Position numbers and translations under genes: made by a program
Source: an uncultured Oscillibacter sp.
GTDB lineage: Bacteria > Bacillota > Clostridia > Oscillospirales > Oscillospiraceae
DNA: 64,000 bases
Assembly (NCBI GenBank): GCA_910584995.1
Contig: CAJUDW010000001.1
Location: 124,001-188,000 of the forward strand
Direction: 5' to 3'
Shown here: positions 8,270 through 14,979 of the stretch, piece by piece
How positions within the stretch are numbered: position 1 is the first letter of the stretch
Layout: the number at the start of each line of letters is the position of its first letter
Notes under the pieces: model-generated
What the model saw: the letters and a program-made list of their open reading frames with translations, nothing else
Told to the model about the DNA's origin: nothing
The model's database searches: none

Positions 8270-8719
8270 CTACTGCTTCCTTTCCATGACAAAATTCGTC
8301 AGGAGCACCCCTCGCCGCTCCACCTGCTGCTCCCTGACTGCCCGGTATCCCCGTTTTTCAAAAAAGGGCTTTGCCGTAATGGAGGCATGGGTGGTAACGG
8401 TGCCCGGAACCGCCCCCTCCAGCGCACCACAGATGGCGGAGGCAACCCCCTCCCTCTGATGATCTGCGTGGACGTACAGGCGATCCAGATAACCTGCGGG
8501 CGAAATATCGCCAAAGCCCACAATTATCCCCTCCGCCACAGCAACCAAACTGTAATGATCCAGGAAGGATCGGTTCCATCCCGCCAAATCAACATCTCCC
8601 GGCGCCCACGCCTCCAGCTGCGCCTGCGTGTAGTCCCTGGCGTTCACCTGGTGAACCGTGCGGTAAAACAGCTCCGCCAGCGTCCGGCAGTCCTCCGGAC
8701 GGTATTCCCGGATAAGCAT
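8270..8719 (-). CDS. GNAT family N-acetyltransferase
   Basis: The 149-residue product has a GNAT fold: IREYRPEDCRTLAELFYRTVH at the N-terminus, central strand YLDRLYVHADHQREGVASAI (the R/Q-x-x-G/A acetyl-CoA loop, here Q-R-E-G-V-A), and the late ASITAKPFFEKRGYR strand-helix typical of YafP-like enzymes. The open frame extends further upstream to 8854, but ATG at 8719 is chosen because GGGAGGG lies just before it and homology begins there. The acceptor is unknown. Confidence 0.85.
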   Translation of the reverse strand: MLIREYRPEDCRTLAELFYRTVHQVNARDYTQAQLEAWAPGDVDLAGWNRSFLDHYSLVAVAEGIIVGFGDISPAGYLDRLYVHADHQREGVASAICGALEGAVPGTVTTHASITAKPFFEKRGYRAVREQQVERRGVLLTNFVMERKQ

Positions 8720-8868
8720 AGACGTCCCTCCCGCATCTTTTCTCTTTCCCCCTTCCAGCTTACCACAGGCGCTCCCACCTATCAAGCCGGAACCAGAGGG
8801 GTCTTTCCCAAAATCCCTTTCCAGATTAGCACTGCCTAATGCCGGATTCGTCAAAAGATGATGTAAAG

Positions 8869-8900
8869 CGGGCAGTTGCTCCGTAAGAAGCAGCTGCCCG
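8869..8900 (-). terminator. Hairpin downstream of the small membrane gene
   Basis: CGGGCAG...GCT and AGC...CTGCCCG form an imperfect stem of about 11 bp. On the - strand it is followed by CTTTAC, a weak U-tract. It probably ends the gene at 8915-9169. Confidence 0.4.
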
Positions 8901-8914
8901 ATAAGCCGGAAATA

Positions 8915-9169
8915 TCAATCCGTTTTGTTTTTCAGGACGGAATTCAAGATGCAAAGCCCCATAGCCAATATGGGTAAAAGTATCCTAAAGGATAAATCCA
9001 TGCCAAAATCGATATTGGCATCCAAAAGCAATCCAACAAACCATGCGGATAGGGCCGCAGTAACGGCAATCAGGTATACGGCCCGTTTCCCTTTCAGACC
9101 GGATATGAAAAACACCATCAATACAACAAATGCGAAAAACAGTAAAGTGATAAAAACAAACCCATTCAT
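8915..9169 (-). CDS. Small membrane protein of unknown function
   Basis: The 84-residue, very hydrophobic protein has three likely transmembrane helices (about 3-24, 29-50 and 57-78) and a short Lys-rich end (KNKTD). A purine-rich GGGGGCAGAG precedes the ATG. I recognise no family, and nothing in the neighbours (GNAT enzyme, methionine genes on the other strand) suggests a role. Codon use is more AT-rich than in adjacent genes, which may indicate a different origin. Confidence 0.6.
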   Translation of the reverse strand: MNGFVFITLLFFAFVVLMVFFISGLKGKRAVYLIAVTAALSAWFVGLLLDANIDFGMDLSFRILLPILAMGLCILNSVLKNKTD

Positions 9170-9302
9170 TTCTCTGCCCCCAAATTTCCATCATGAACTG
9201 ATGGTAGCACACGGTAATGACCGTGTCAACCTGGCTTTGCCGGAACTGCCGAAGCGATATCCCAGCAGCGCTTTTCTCAAAAGGGGCTTCCCAAAACAGC
9301 GG

Positions 9303-9331
9303 TTGACAAGCGGGCCCGTTTTCACTATAAT
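9303..9331 (+). promoter_or_regulatory. Sigma-A promoter of the methionine T-box unit
   Basis: Consensus TTGACA (9303-9308) and TATAAT (9326-9331) with a 17-base spacer lie directly upstream of the T-box leader. Transcription should begin near 9338. Confidence 0.88.
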
Positions 9332-9335
9332 AGCC

Positions 9336-9602
9336 CCAAAGCTATGACGGAGAGGGACGGCGGTTCACCGTCTTCAGAGAGCCGGCGGATGGTGCGAGCC
9401 GGCGGCGGCGTTTGCCAGGTCCTATGGCTCCCGAGCCGGACGTTCGACAGGTAGGGCGTCCCGTCCACGCCGCGTTAGGGCAAAGGGGTTGTTGGACCCT
9501 GAGAGGGGCGCCGGGCCGTGAGGGCGGCGCAATTTGAGTGGTACCGCGGAAGCGCCAGCTTTCGTCTCAAAGAAACCTTTGGGACGAAGGCTGTTTTTTT
9601 CG
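9336..9602 (+). promoter_or_regulatory. T-box leader (tRNA-Met sensing) controlling metY-metA
   Basis: The leader shows the T-box parts in order. Stem I carries AGAGAG and GGATGGTGCGAGCC elements (9376-9400). A specifier-loop context TCCT-ATG-GCTCCCGAGCC puts ATG at 9424-9426. The T-box proper, TGGTACCGCGG, is at 9539-9549. The terminator stem CAGC..TTCGTC..CAAAG with CTTTGGGACGAAGGCTG (9556-9593) is followed by a T-run. An ATG specifier fits uncharged tRNA-Met as the ligand and methionine synthesis as output. Binding of uncharged tRNA should favour the antiterminator and allow metY-metA expression. Confidence 0.93.
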
Positions 9603-9626
9603 TCCCGCAAACCGAAAGGAGCATGT

Positions 9627-10913
9627 ATGATGAGCGATTACCGTATCGAAACCCAATGCGTCCAGGCAGGCTACACCCCCGGCAGCGGAGAGCCCCGGCA
9701 GATTCCCATCATCCAATCCACCACCTTCAAATACGCCACCAGCGAGGATATGGGCAAACTCTTTGACCTGGAGGCCAGCGGCTATTTCTACTCCCGCCTG
9801 CAAAATCCCACTTGCGACCACGTGGCCGCGAAAATCACCGCCCTGGAAGGGGGCACAGCGGGTATGCTGACCTCCTCCGGGCAGGCGGCTAACTTCTTCT
9901 CCCTGTTCAATATTGCCTCCTGCGGGGATCACATCGTCTCCTCCGCCTCCATTTACGGCGGCACCTTCAACCTGATCTCCGTCACCATGGCGAAAATGGG
10001 CATTGAGGTGACTTTCGTGCCTCCCAACTGCACGGAAGCAGAGTTGGATGCCGCCTTCCGGCCCAACACCAAGGCCGTTTTCGGCGAGACCATCGCCAAC
10101 CCCGCCCTGACGGTGCTGGACATTGAGACCTTTGCCAAGGCCGCCCATGCCCACGGCGTGCCCCTGATTGTGGACAACACTTTCGCCACCCCCGTAGGCT
10201 GCCGCCCCATCGAGTGGGGCGCGGATATTGTGACCCACTCCACCACCAAATATATGGACGGGCATGGTTCCGCCGTAGGCGGCGCCATTGTGGACTCCGG
10301 CAAATTCGACTGGATGGCCCACGCGGACAAGTTCCCCGGCCTCTGCACCCCGGATGACAGCTACCACGGCATCACCTACGCCGAAAAATTCGGCATAGCC
10401 GGGGCCTTCATCACCAAATGCACCGCCCAGCTGATGCGGGACTTCGGCTGCACCCAGTCCCCCCAGAGCGCCTACTACCTGAACCTGGGCCTGGAGAGCC
10501 TCCACGTCCGCATGGCCCGCCACTGCGAAAACGGGCAGGCTGTGGCGGAGTTCCTGGCGCAGCGGCCCGAGGTGGAGGCCGTCCACTTCTGCGGCCTGCC
10601 GGGCGATCCCTACCACGCCCTGGCGGAGAAATACCTCCCCAACGGCTCCTGCGGCGTGGTTTCCTTTGAACTGAAGGGCGGCCGGAAGGCGGCGGAGATC
10701 TTCATGCGGCAACTGAAGCTGGCGGCCATCGAGACCCACGTGGCCGACGCCCGGACCTGCTGCCTGAACCCCGCCACCTCTACCCACCGGCAGATGACCG
10801 ACCAGCAGCTGGAGGCCGCCGGGATCCCCGCAGGCCTTATCCGCATGTCCTGCGGGCTGGAAAACAAAGCAGACCTGATCGAGGATATCCAACAGGCATT
10901 GGAGGCTATCTGA
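9627..10913 (+). CDS. metY: O-acetylhomoserine (thiol)-lyase MetY
   Basis: The 428-residue PLP enzyme belongs to the Cys/Met metabolism family. The start region [25 protein letters not shown]-typical QNPT, a T-SSGQAAN loop, and the PLP lysine in [11 protein letters not shown] (about residue 207) identify the O-acetylhomoserine sulfhydrylase branch. It replaces the acetyl group of O-acetylhomoserine with sulfide or methanethiol, giving homocysteine or methionine. AGGAG at 9617-9621 serves ATG 9627 or the adjacent ATG 9630; the longer open frame before this is T-box RNA, not coding. It is two bases from metA and under the same T-box. Confidence 0.94.
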   Translation: MMSDYRIETQCVQAGYTPGSGEPRQIPIIQSTTFKYATSEDMGKLFDLEASGYFYSRLQNPTCDHVAAKITALEGGTAGMLTSSGQAANFFSLFNIASCGDHIVSSASIYGGTFNLISVTMAKMGIEVTFVPPNCTEAELDAAFRPNTKAVFGETIANPALTVLDIETFAKAAHAHGVPLIVDNTFATPVGCRPIEWGADIVTHSTTKYMDGHGSAVGGAIVDSGKFDWMAHADKFPGLCTPDDSYHGITYAEKFGIAGAFITKCTAQLMRDFGCTQSPQSAYYLNLGLESLHVRMARHCENGQAVAEFLAQRPEVEAVHFCGLPGDPYHALAEKYLPNGSCGVVSFELKGGRKAAEIFMRQLKLAAIETHVADARTCCLNPATSTHRQMTDQQLEAAGIPAGLIRMSCGLENKADLIEDIQQALEAI

Positions 10914-10914
10914 C

Positions 10915-11853
10915 ATGCCCATCAAAATACCGAACCAGCTGCCCGCCACCTCCACCCTCACGGCGGAGAATATCTTCGTCATGACGGAAACCCGGGCCCT
11001 CACCCAGGACATCCGGCCGCTGCAAATCCTCCTTCTGAACCTGATGCCCACTAAAATCGACACAGAAACCCAGCTGGCCCGGGTTTTGGGCAACTCCCCT
11101 TTGCAGATTGAATTGGAATTGATCGCGCCCCGGGGCCATGTCTCCAAAAACACATCCCTCTCCCACATGCTGGCCTTTTACAAGTCTTTCGCCGAGGTGC
11201 GGGACCGGGCTTTCGACGGCCTGGTCATCACCGGCGCGCCGGTAGAACTGATGCCTTTTGAGGAGGTGGACTACTGGCCGGAACTGTGCGAGATCATGGA
11301 GTGGTCCAAAACCCACGTCCACTCCACCCTCCACATCTGCTGGGGGGCGCAGGCGGGCCTTTACTACCACTACGGGATTCCCAAGCGCCAGCTGGACAAG
11401 AAGCTGTTCGGCGTGTTCCGCCATCAGGCGGAGGAACCGAATTTCATTCTCTTCCGGGGCTTTGACGACTCCTTCTGGGTGCCCCATTCCCGGAACACCA
11501 CCGTGGCCCGGGAGGATATCGAGGCGGTGCCGGAACTGAAAATCCTGGCCTCCTCCCAGGAGGCGGGGGTCTACGCCGTGAAAACCGACGGGGGCCGCCA
11601 GGTCTTTCTGATGGGCCACGCGGAGTACGACCGGGACACGCTGAAAAAGGAGTATCTCCGGGATCTGGCCGCCGGGGTGGATATCCAGCTGCCCCGGCAC
11701 TACTTCCCCGGGAACGACCCGGAGCAGGAGCCTGTCATGAACTGGCGCTCCAGCGCCCATCTGCTGTACGGCAACTGGCTGAACTACTGCGTCTACCAGA
11801 CCACGCCCTACCGCATCCAAGACATCCGCCGGGGCGTGCGGGTGGACCGGTAA
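10915..11853 (+). CDS. metA: Homoserine O-acetyltransferase, MetA family
   Basis: The 312-residue product has the MetA layout: N-terminal [21 protein letters not shown], catalytic Cys142 in HICWGAQAG and His235 in GHAEYD. Position 111, in the TGAPVE motif, is Glu. In this family Glu at 111 goes with acetyl-CoA use and Gly (as in E. coli) with succinyl-CoA, so the enzyme is predicted to make O-acetylhomoserine. That is exactly the substrate of the upstream MetY. The gene follows metY by one base. Confidence 0.94.
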   Translation: MPIKIPNQLPATSTLTAENIFVMTETRALTQDIRPLQILLLNLMPTKIDTETQLARVLGNSPLQIELELIAPRGHVSKNTSLSHMLAFYKSFAEVRDRAFDGLVITGAPVELMPFEEVDYWPELCEIMEWSKTHVHSTLHICWGAQAGLYYHYGIPKRQLDKKLFGVFRHQAEEPNFILFRGFDDSFWVPHSRNTTVAREDIEAVPELKILASSQEAGVYAVKTDGGRQVFLMGHAEYDRDTLKKEYLRDLAAGVDIQLPRHYFPGNDPEQEPVMNWRSSAHLLYGNWLNYCVYQTTPYRIQDIRRGVRVDR

Positions 11854-11869
11854 GGGCCGCGCCGCCGGA

Positions 11870-12423
11870 TTAGGCGTCCGGGAATCTGACCGGCGGCTGC
11901 TGCGGCCGGTGCTCCCCGATGATCTTTTCCATCCAGACCATGTTGTACCAGCGGCCGAATTTGCAGCCGCAGTTCTGAAATACCCCGGCCTGCCTGAAAC
12001 CCGGATGCCGGTGGAACTCCGCGCTGTTCCAATCGAGATACGGATCCTCTTCCCCTGCCGGGCAGGCGATGCAGGCGTAGAGATTCAGGATCCCCATGAC
12101 CCGCAGGCGCGCCTCCATGGCCTCGTAGAGCCTTCTGCCCAAGCCTCCCTTCCGCGGCGGGATCCAGGTTCACAGCACTACCGGTAGGCCGCCTGTCCCA
12201 CAAAGGGGCCTCCGTAGGCGTAGCCCCGTACGGCCCCGTCCCGCTCTATTACCAGATCGGGATACCGCTTTGCCGTTCCGGCCATGCGGCGCTGTATTTC
12301 CGCCGGAGACGGGCTCTCGTACTCAAACGTGATCGCCGACACGTGATTGCCGGCATAGTAACGGTAAATTTTCGCAATACGCTCCGCGTCCTGCGGCCCG
12401 GCGTCCCGGATGGCTGTGTCCAT
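11870..12423 (-). pseudogene. Broken phosphinothricin-acetyltransferase-like GNAT gene
   Basis: The start (12423) has a good AAAGGGAGG site and begins an intact N-terminal half, IRDAGPQDAERIAKIYRYY...FEYESP...AYGGPFVGQAAYR, ending in a premature TAG at 12178. A short piece with the family's NLDPAA strand continues in a second frame. GRRLYEAMEARLRVMGILN to FGRWYNMVWMEK, the normal C-terminal half, follows in a third (from 12142). Some residues expected between the pieces are missing. Two frame changes plus a small deletion in a family of about 165-185 residues point to decay, unless these are assembly errors. Confidence 0.8.
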
Positions 12424-12552
12424 GATGAATGCCTCCCTTTGTAGCGGAACCCGCCTGTTCCCTGCGTCCTATTGTACCGCAACCCCTCCCATCATTTTAA
12501 CCTTGCCGCCGTATCCGCCTCTTTTCGGCCGGATGCGGCGGCGGGTTCTTCC

Positions 12553-12581
12553 TTGACAATTGCGCCCCCCTTTGTTATGAT
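12553..12581 (+). promoter_or_regulatory. Sigma-A promoter of cheB
   Basis: TTGACA (12553-12558) and TATGAT (12576-12581) are 17 bases apart. The predicted start near 12588 leaves a leader of more than 260 bases before cheB. Confidence 0.82.
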
Positions 12582-12587
12582 AGAATC

Positions 12588-12850
12588 AGCAAAGCTGAAA
12601 CCCGTTAAACCGGCATTTTTCAGCTTTGCCAGCGATAAGCGCACGATAAAAAAAGAGCAGTTGGCTGGAGTCCGGCCGGTTGGCGGTTATGCTCCCGGCG
12701 CACCGGGGCCGCCTTCCCGGAGGCTGTCTTCAGACTGCCAAACCCTTCTTTGCGGCAGTTTGAAAAGATCTTCCGGGGCTGAAGCACCAGTTGTTTTTAG
12801 GCCCTGTCCCCATGCGGCCTAAACCTGCCCGTCGAGTGGAGGTTTTTTCT
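12588..12850 (+). promoter_or_regulatory. Long structured 5' leader of cheB, class unknown
   Basis: The leader is non-coding and dense in pairing. GCAAAGCTGAAA with TTTCAGCTTTGC forms a perfect 12-bp stem (12589-12629). CCCGG-CGCA-CCGGG sits inside GGCGG/CCGCC (12683-12713). GGCTGTCT can pair with AGACTGCC, but AGACTGCC can instead pair with GGCAGTTT (12753-12761), two exclusive folds. TTTAGGCC pairs with GGCCTAAA (12796-12823) shortly before the GGAGG of cheB. I could not match it to a c-di-GMP, SAM, cobalamin or T-box consensus. The remaining 12424-12552 holds no gene that I can see. Confidence 0.55.
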
Positions 12851-13924
12851 ATGGCGATCGCAGCGCAGAAAAAGATCCGCGTTATGGTGGTGGACGATTC
12901 CCTGGTTGCCCGCAATCTCATTATGACAGGGTTGTCGGCGCATCCCAGGATCGAGGTGATCGGCTATGCCATCAACGCCCTGGACGCCCGCCAGAAGCTC
13001 CCCAAGCTGAACCCTGACGTCATCACCATGGATGTGGAGATGCCTGGCCAGAGCGGCATTGACTTTTTGAAGGAATACCTGCCTGCCCACCCCCTGCCGG
13101 TGGTGCTGGTATCCTCCCTGGATTTGAAGGTATTCGACGCCTTGGCCGCCGGTGCGGTGGATTTCGTCCGCAAACCGGAACTCCAGGGCAGCAAGGATCT
13201 GTTCATCACCACCCTGACGCAGAAGGTGCTGATTGCGGCCAACGCCCGTGTTCATCCCACGCCCTCCACCTCCGCTTTGGTGGTGGCTGCGGCTGCCGGA
13301 GGCACGCCTGCCCAGGTGCTGCCCCCCCTTGGCTCCTCTCCCGCGTTTAACAATATCCTCATCGGCCTGGGAGCCTCTACCGGCGGCACGGAAGCCACCT
13401 TGGAGGTAATGAAGCGCCTCCCGGCAGATATCCCCGGCATGGTCATCGTCCAGCATATGCCCCCGGGATTCACCAAAATGTACGCCGACCGCCTGGACCG
13501 CCTCTGCAAAATGGAAGTCCGGGAGGCCAAAAACGGCGACGAACTGCACCGTGGCCTGGCTTTAGTAGCCCCGGCGGATCTCCAGTGCCGGGTGGTGCGC
13601 ATCGGTGGGAAATACACCGTTTCCTGCGCCCCCGGAGAGAAGGTCTCCGGCCACCGCCCCTCTGTGGACGCCATGTTCCAGTCCATGTCCGAGGTAGTCC
13701 AGTGCAAGATGGTGGGCATCATCATGACCGGCATGGGCCAGGACGGCGCGGCGGGCCTGCTGGCCATGCGCCGGAAGGGCGCATACACCATTGGCCAGGA
13801 TAAGGAGTCCAGCGTGGTATACGGGATGCCCGGCGTGGCCAACGACATTGGCGCCGTGTGCATCCAGGCCTCCTGCGAAAACGTGGCCAACGTGCTGGTG
13901 CGGCACCTGAAAACCCTGGGCTGA
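12851..13924 (+). CDS. cheB: Chemotaxis response regulator methylesterase CheB
   Basis: The 357-residue protein has an N-terminal receiver domain (VVDDS; phosphoacceptor Asp61 in TMDVEMPG), a linker of about 30 residues, and a CheB methylesterase/deamidase domain. The catalytic triad is Ser176 in GASTGG, His202 in VQHMPPGF and Asp298 in GMGQDGAAG. It removes methyl groups from, and deamidates, chemoreceptors in adaptation. ATG 12851 follows GTGGAGG; the longer open frame is leader RNA. It stands alone, away from cheA, cheW and cheR (none in this window), which is unusual. Confidence 0.95.
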   Translation: MAIAAQKKIRVMVVDDSLVARNLIMTGLSAHPRIEVIGYAINALDARQKLPKLNPDVITMDVEMPGQSGIDFLKEYLPAHPLPVVLVSSLDLKVFDALAAGAVDFVRKPELQGSKDLFITTLTQKVLIAANARVHPTPSTSALVVAAAAGGTPAQVLPPLGSSPAFNNILIGLGASTGGTEATLEVMKRLPADIPGMVIVQHMPPGFTKMYADRLDRLCKMEVREAKNGDELHRGLALVAPADLQCRVVRIGGKYTVSCAPGEKVSGHRPSVDAMFQSMSEVVQCKMVGIIMTGMGQDGAAGLLAMRRKGAYTIGQDKESSVVYGMPGVANDIGAVCIQASCENVANVLVRHLKTLG

Positions 13925-13967
13925 CCGTTCCGGCCTCCCCGCCAAAAACAGCATATACTCCGATCTG

Positions 13968-13998
13968 CGGGGCCCCTTTCCGGGGCCCCGTTTCCGCT
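13968..13998 (+). terminator. Terminator after cheB
   Basis: CGGGGCCCC (13968-13976) and GGGGCCCCG (13982-13990) form a perfect 9-bp stem with loop TTTCC. TTT and a second T-run (GCTTTTTT) follow. Confidence 0.75.
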
Positions 13999-14057
13999 TT
14001 TTTCCGGTGGAATTCCCGGGCCAAACTTGTGTCCGAAAAGAAATTGCGCGTTTCGTC

Positions 14058-14084
14058 TTAACTTTTCCCGGGGTTTGTCGATAA
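14058..14084 (+). promoter_or_regulatory. Sigma-28 (FliA)-type promoter of the late flagellar operon
   Basis: TTAACTTT (14058-14065), 11 bases, then GTCGATAA (14077-14084) matches the sigma-28 layout TAAAGTTT-N11-GCCGATAA in spacing and in most positions. It lies about 56 bases before flgM. FliA is encoded in this window, and late genes such as flgM and flgK are classic FliA targets. Confidence 0.8.
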
Positions 14085-14139
14085 GAATATTGAAAAGTAA
14101 TTTGCAAGCAGTGAATTTATGGAAAGGATGTGAGCGGTC

Positions 14140-14445
14140 ATGCTGACTTCTTCCGGTTCCGGCGGGATCATTCCAATTGGCCGGACTAAAACATATTATA
14201 CGAACCTGAAACGGAGCGCCTCGGCCCCTGCTGCGGCGGGACACAACTATGATTCTGTGTCCTTCTCCTCCGTTCCCGCAGAAAAAAGCACCTTTATGGA
14301 CATGGTAGGCCGCCTCTCCCAGGAAGTGCGGACCGCCAATACCACAGGGGATATCCAGGCCCTCCGGCAGCAGGTTTCCACCGGCACTTACACGCCGGAT
14401 CCTATGGCTATCGCCGCAAGGATGCTCTTCATGGTGGAGGAATAA
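14140..14445 (+). CDS. flgM: Anti-sigma-28 factor FlgM
   Basis: The 101-residue protein ends with the conserved FlgM helix region: DMVGRLSQEVRTANTTGDIQ, LRQQVSTGTYTPDPMAIAARML. FlgM binds FliA and is exported through the finished hook, which releases FliA for late-gene transcription. The N-terminal 50 residues are Ser/Ala-rich and probably disordered, as usual. The gene heads the operon with flgN three bases downstream. Its own sigma-28-type promoter implies the familiar feedback loop. Confidence 0.9.
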   Translation: MLTSSGSGGIIPIGRTKTYYTNLKRSASAPAAAGHNYDSVSFSSVPAEKSTFMDMVGRLSQEVRTANTTGDIQALRQQVSTGTYTPDPMAIAARMLFMVEE

Positions 14446-14448
14446 CCC

Positions 14449-14937
14449 ATGACAGATGCTTACCGCGAATATTTGGAACTGCTGGACGCCATGGGCGAGG
14501 GGCTGGATCAACTCTCCGCCCTGTCCGAAAAGAAAATTGAAGCCGTCCGTAAGGACGACCTGATGGCGCTGGATGAAATCATGAAACAGGAACAGGCCCT
14601 GGCGCTGGCCTTTCGGGGCATAGAGCAGAGCCAGGAAAAACTCATGGGCCAGTTAGGCTGGCGGGAGGTCTCCCTCTCTAAGACGGCGGAACGCTTCCCG
14701 CCGGAACTGCAGGGGGAGGCCGTCCGGGCCGTTCAGGCCCTGCAGGGCCGCTATCAGGCCTACCGGTCTATTTCCGGTTCTGCCCGGGAGAGCCTGGAGG
14801 GCGGCATTCGGGAGATTGACGGCATGATTGCCGGCCTCGGCGGCGCGCCCGCGCCCCAGGCCGTACCCGGCCCCGGCTACGGCCAGCGGGAGGACGCCGC
14901 GCCTCCCCAGTCCATGAAAACGGATTTCCGCGCCTGA
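14449..14937 (+). CDS. flgN: FlgN-like flagellar export chaperone
   Basis: The 162-residue, mainly helical protein has a FlgN-type pattern (YLELLDAMGEGLDQLSALSE..., KDDLMALDEIMKQEQAL) and lies between flgM and flgK, its normal place. FlgN escorts the hook-filament junction proteins FlgK and FlgL to the export gate. The last 30 residues are Pro/Gly/Ala-rich and likely unstructured. Sequence identity in this family is low, so the call relies partly on position. Confidence 0.85.
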   Translation: MTDAYREYLELLDAMGEGLDQLSALSEKKIEAVRKDDLMALDEIMKQEQALALAFRGIEQSQEKLMGQLGWREVSLSKTAERFPPELQGEAVRAVQALQGRYQAYRSISGSARESLEGGIREIDGMIAGLGGAPAPQAVPGPGYGQREDAAPPQSMKTDFRA

Positions 14938-14979
14938 TCTGTCAGGCCTTTTCTTGAGATAAAGGAGTTGTTTCTAAAT

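Noticed and set aside
9567..11168. 533-codon open frame on the - strand across the T-box, metY and metA
   Set aside because: It would read through an RNA leader and two clear enzymes in antisense; it has no start signal.
12588..12850. c-di-GMP-I (GEMM) riboswitch before cheB
   Set aside because: The expected conserved blocks (GCACAGGGCAAACC, CCTCCGGCCTAAACC and the receptor loop) are not present.
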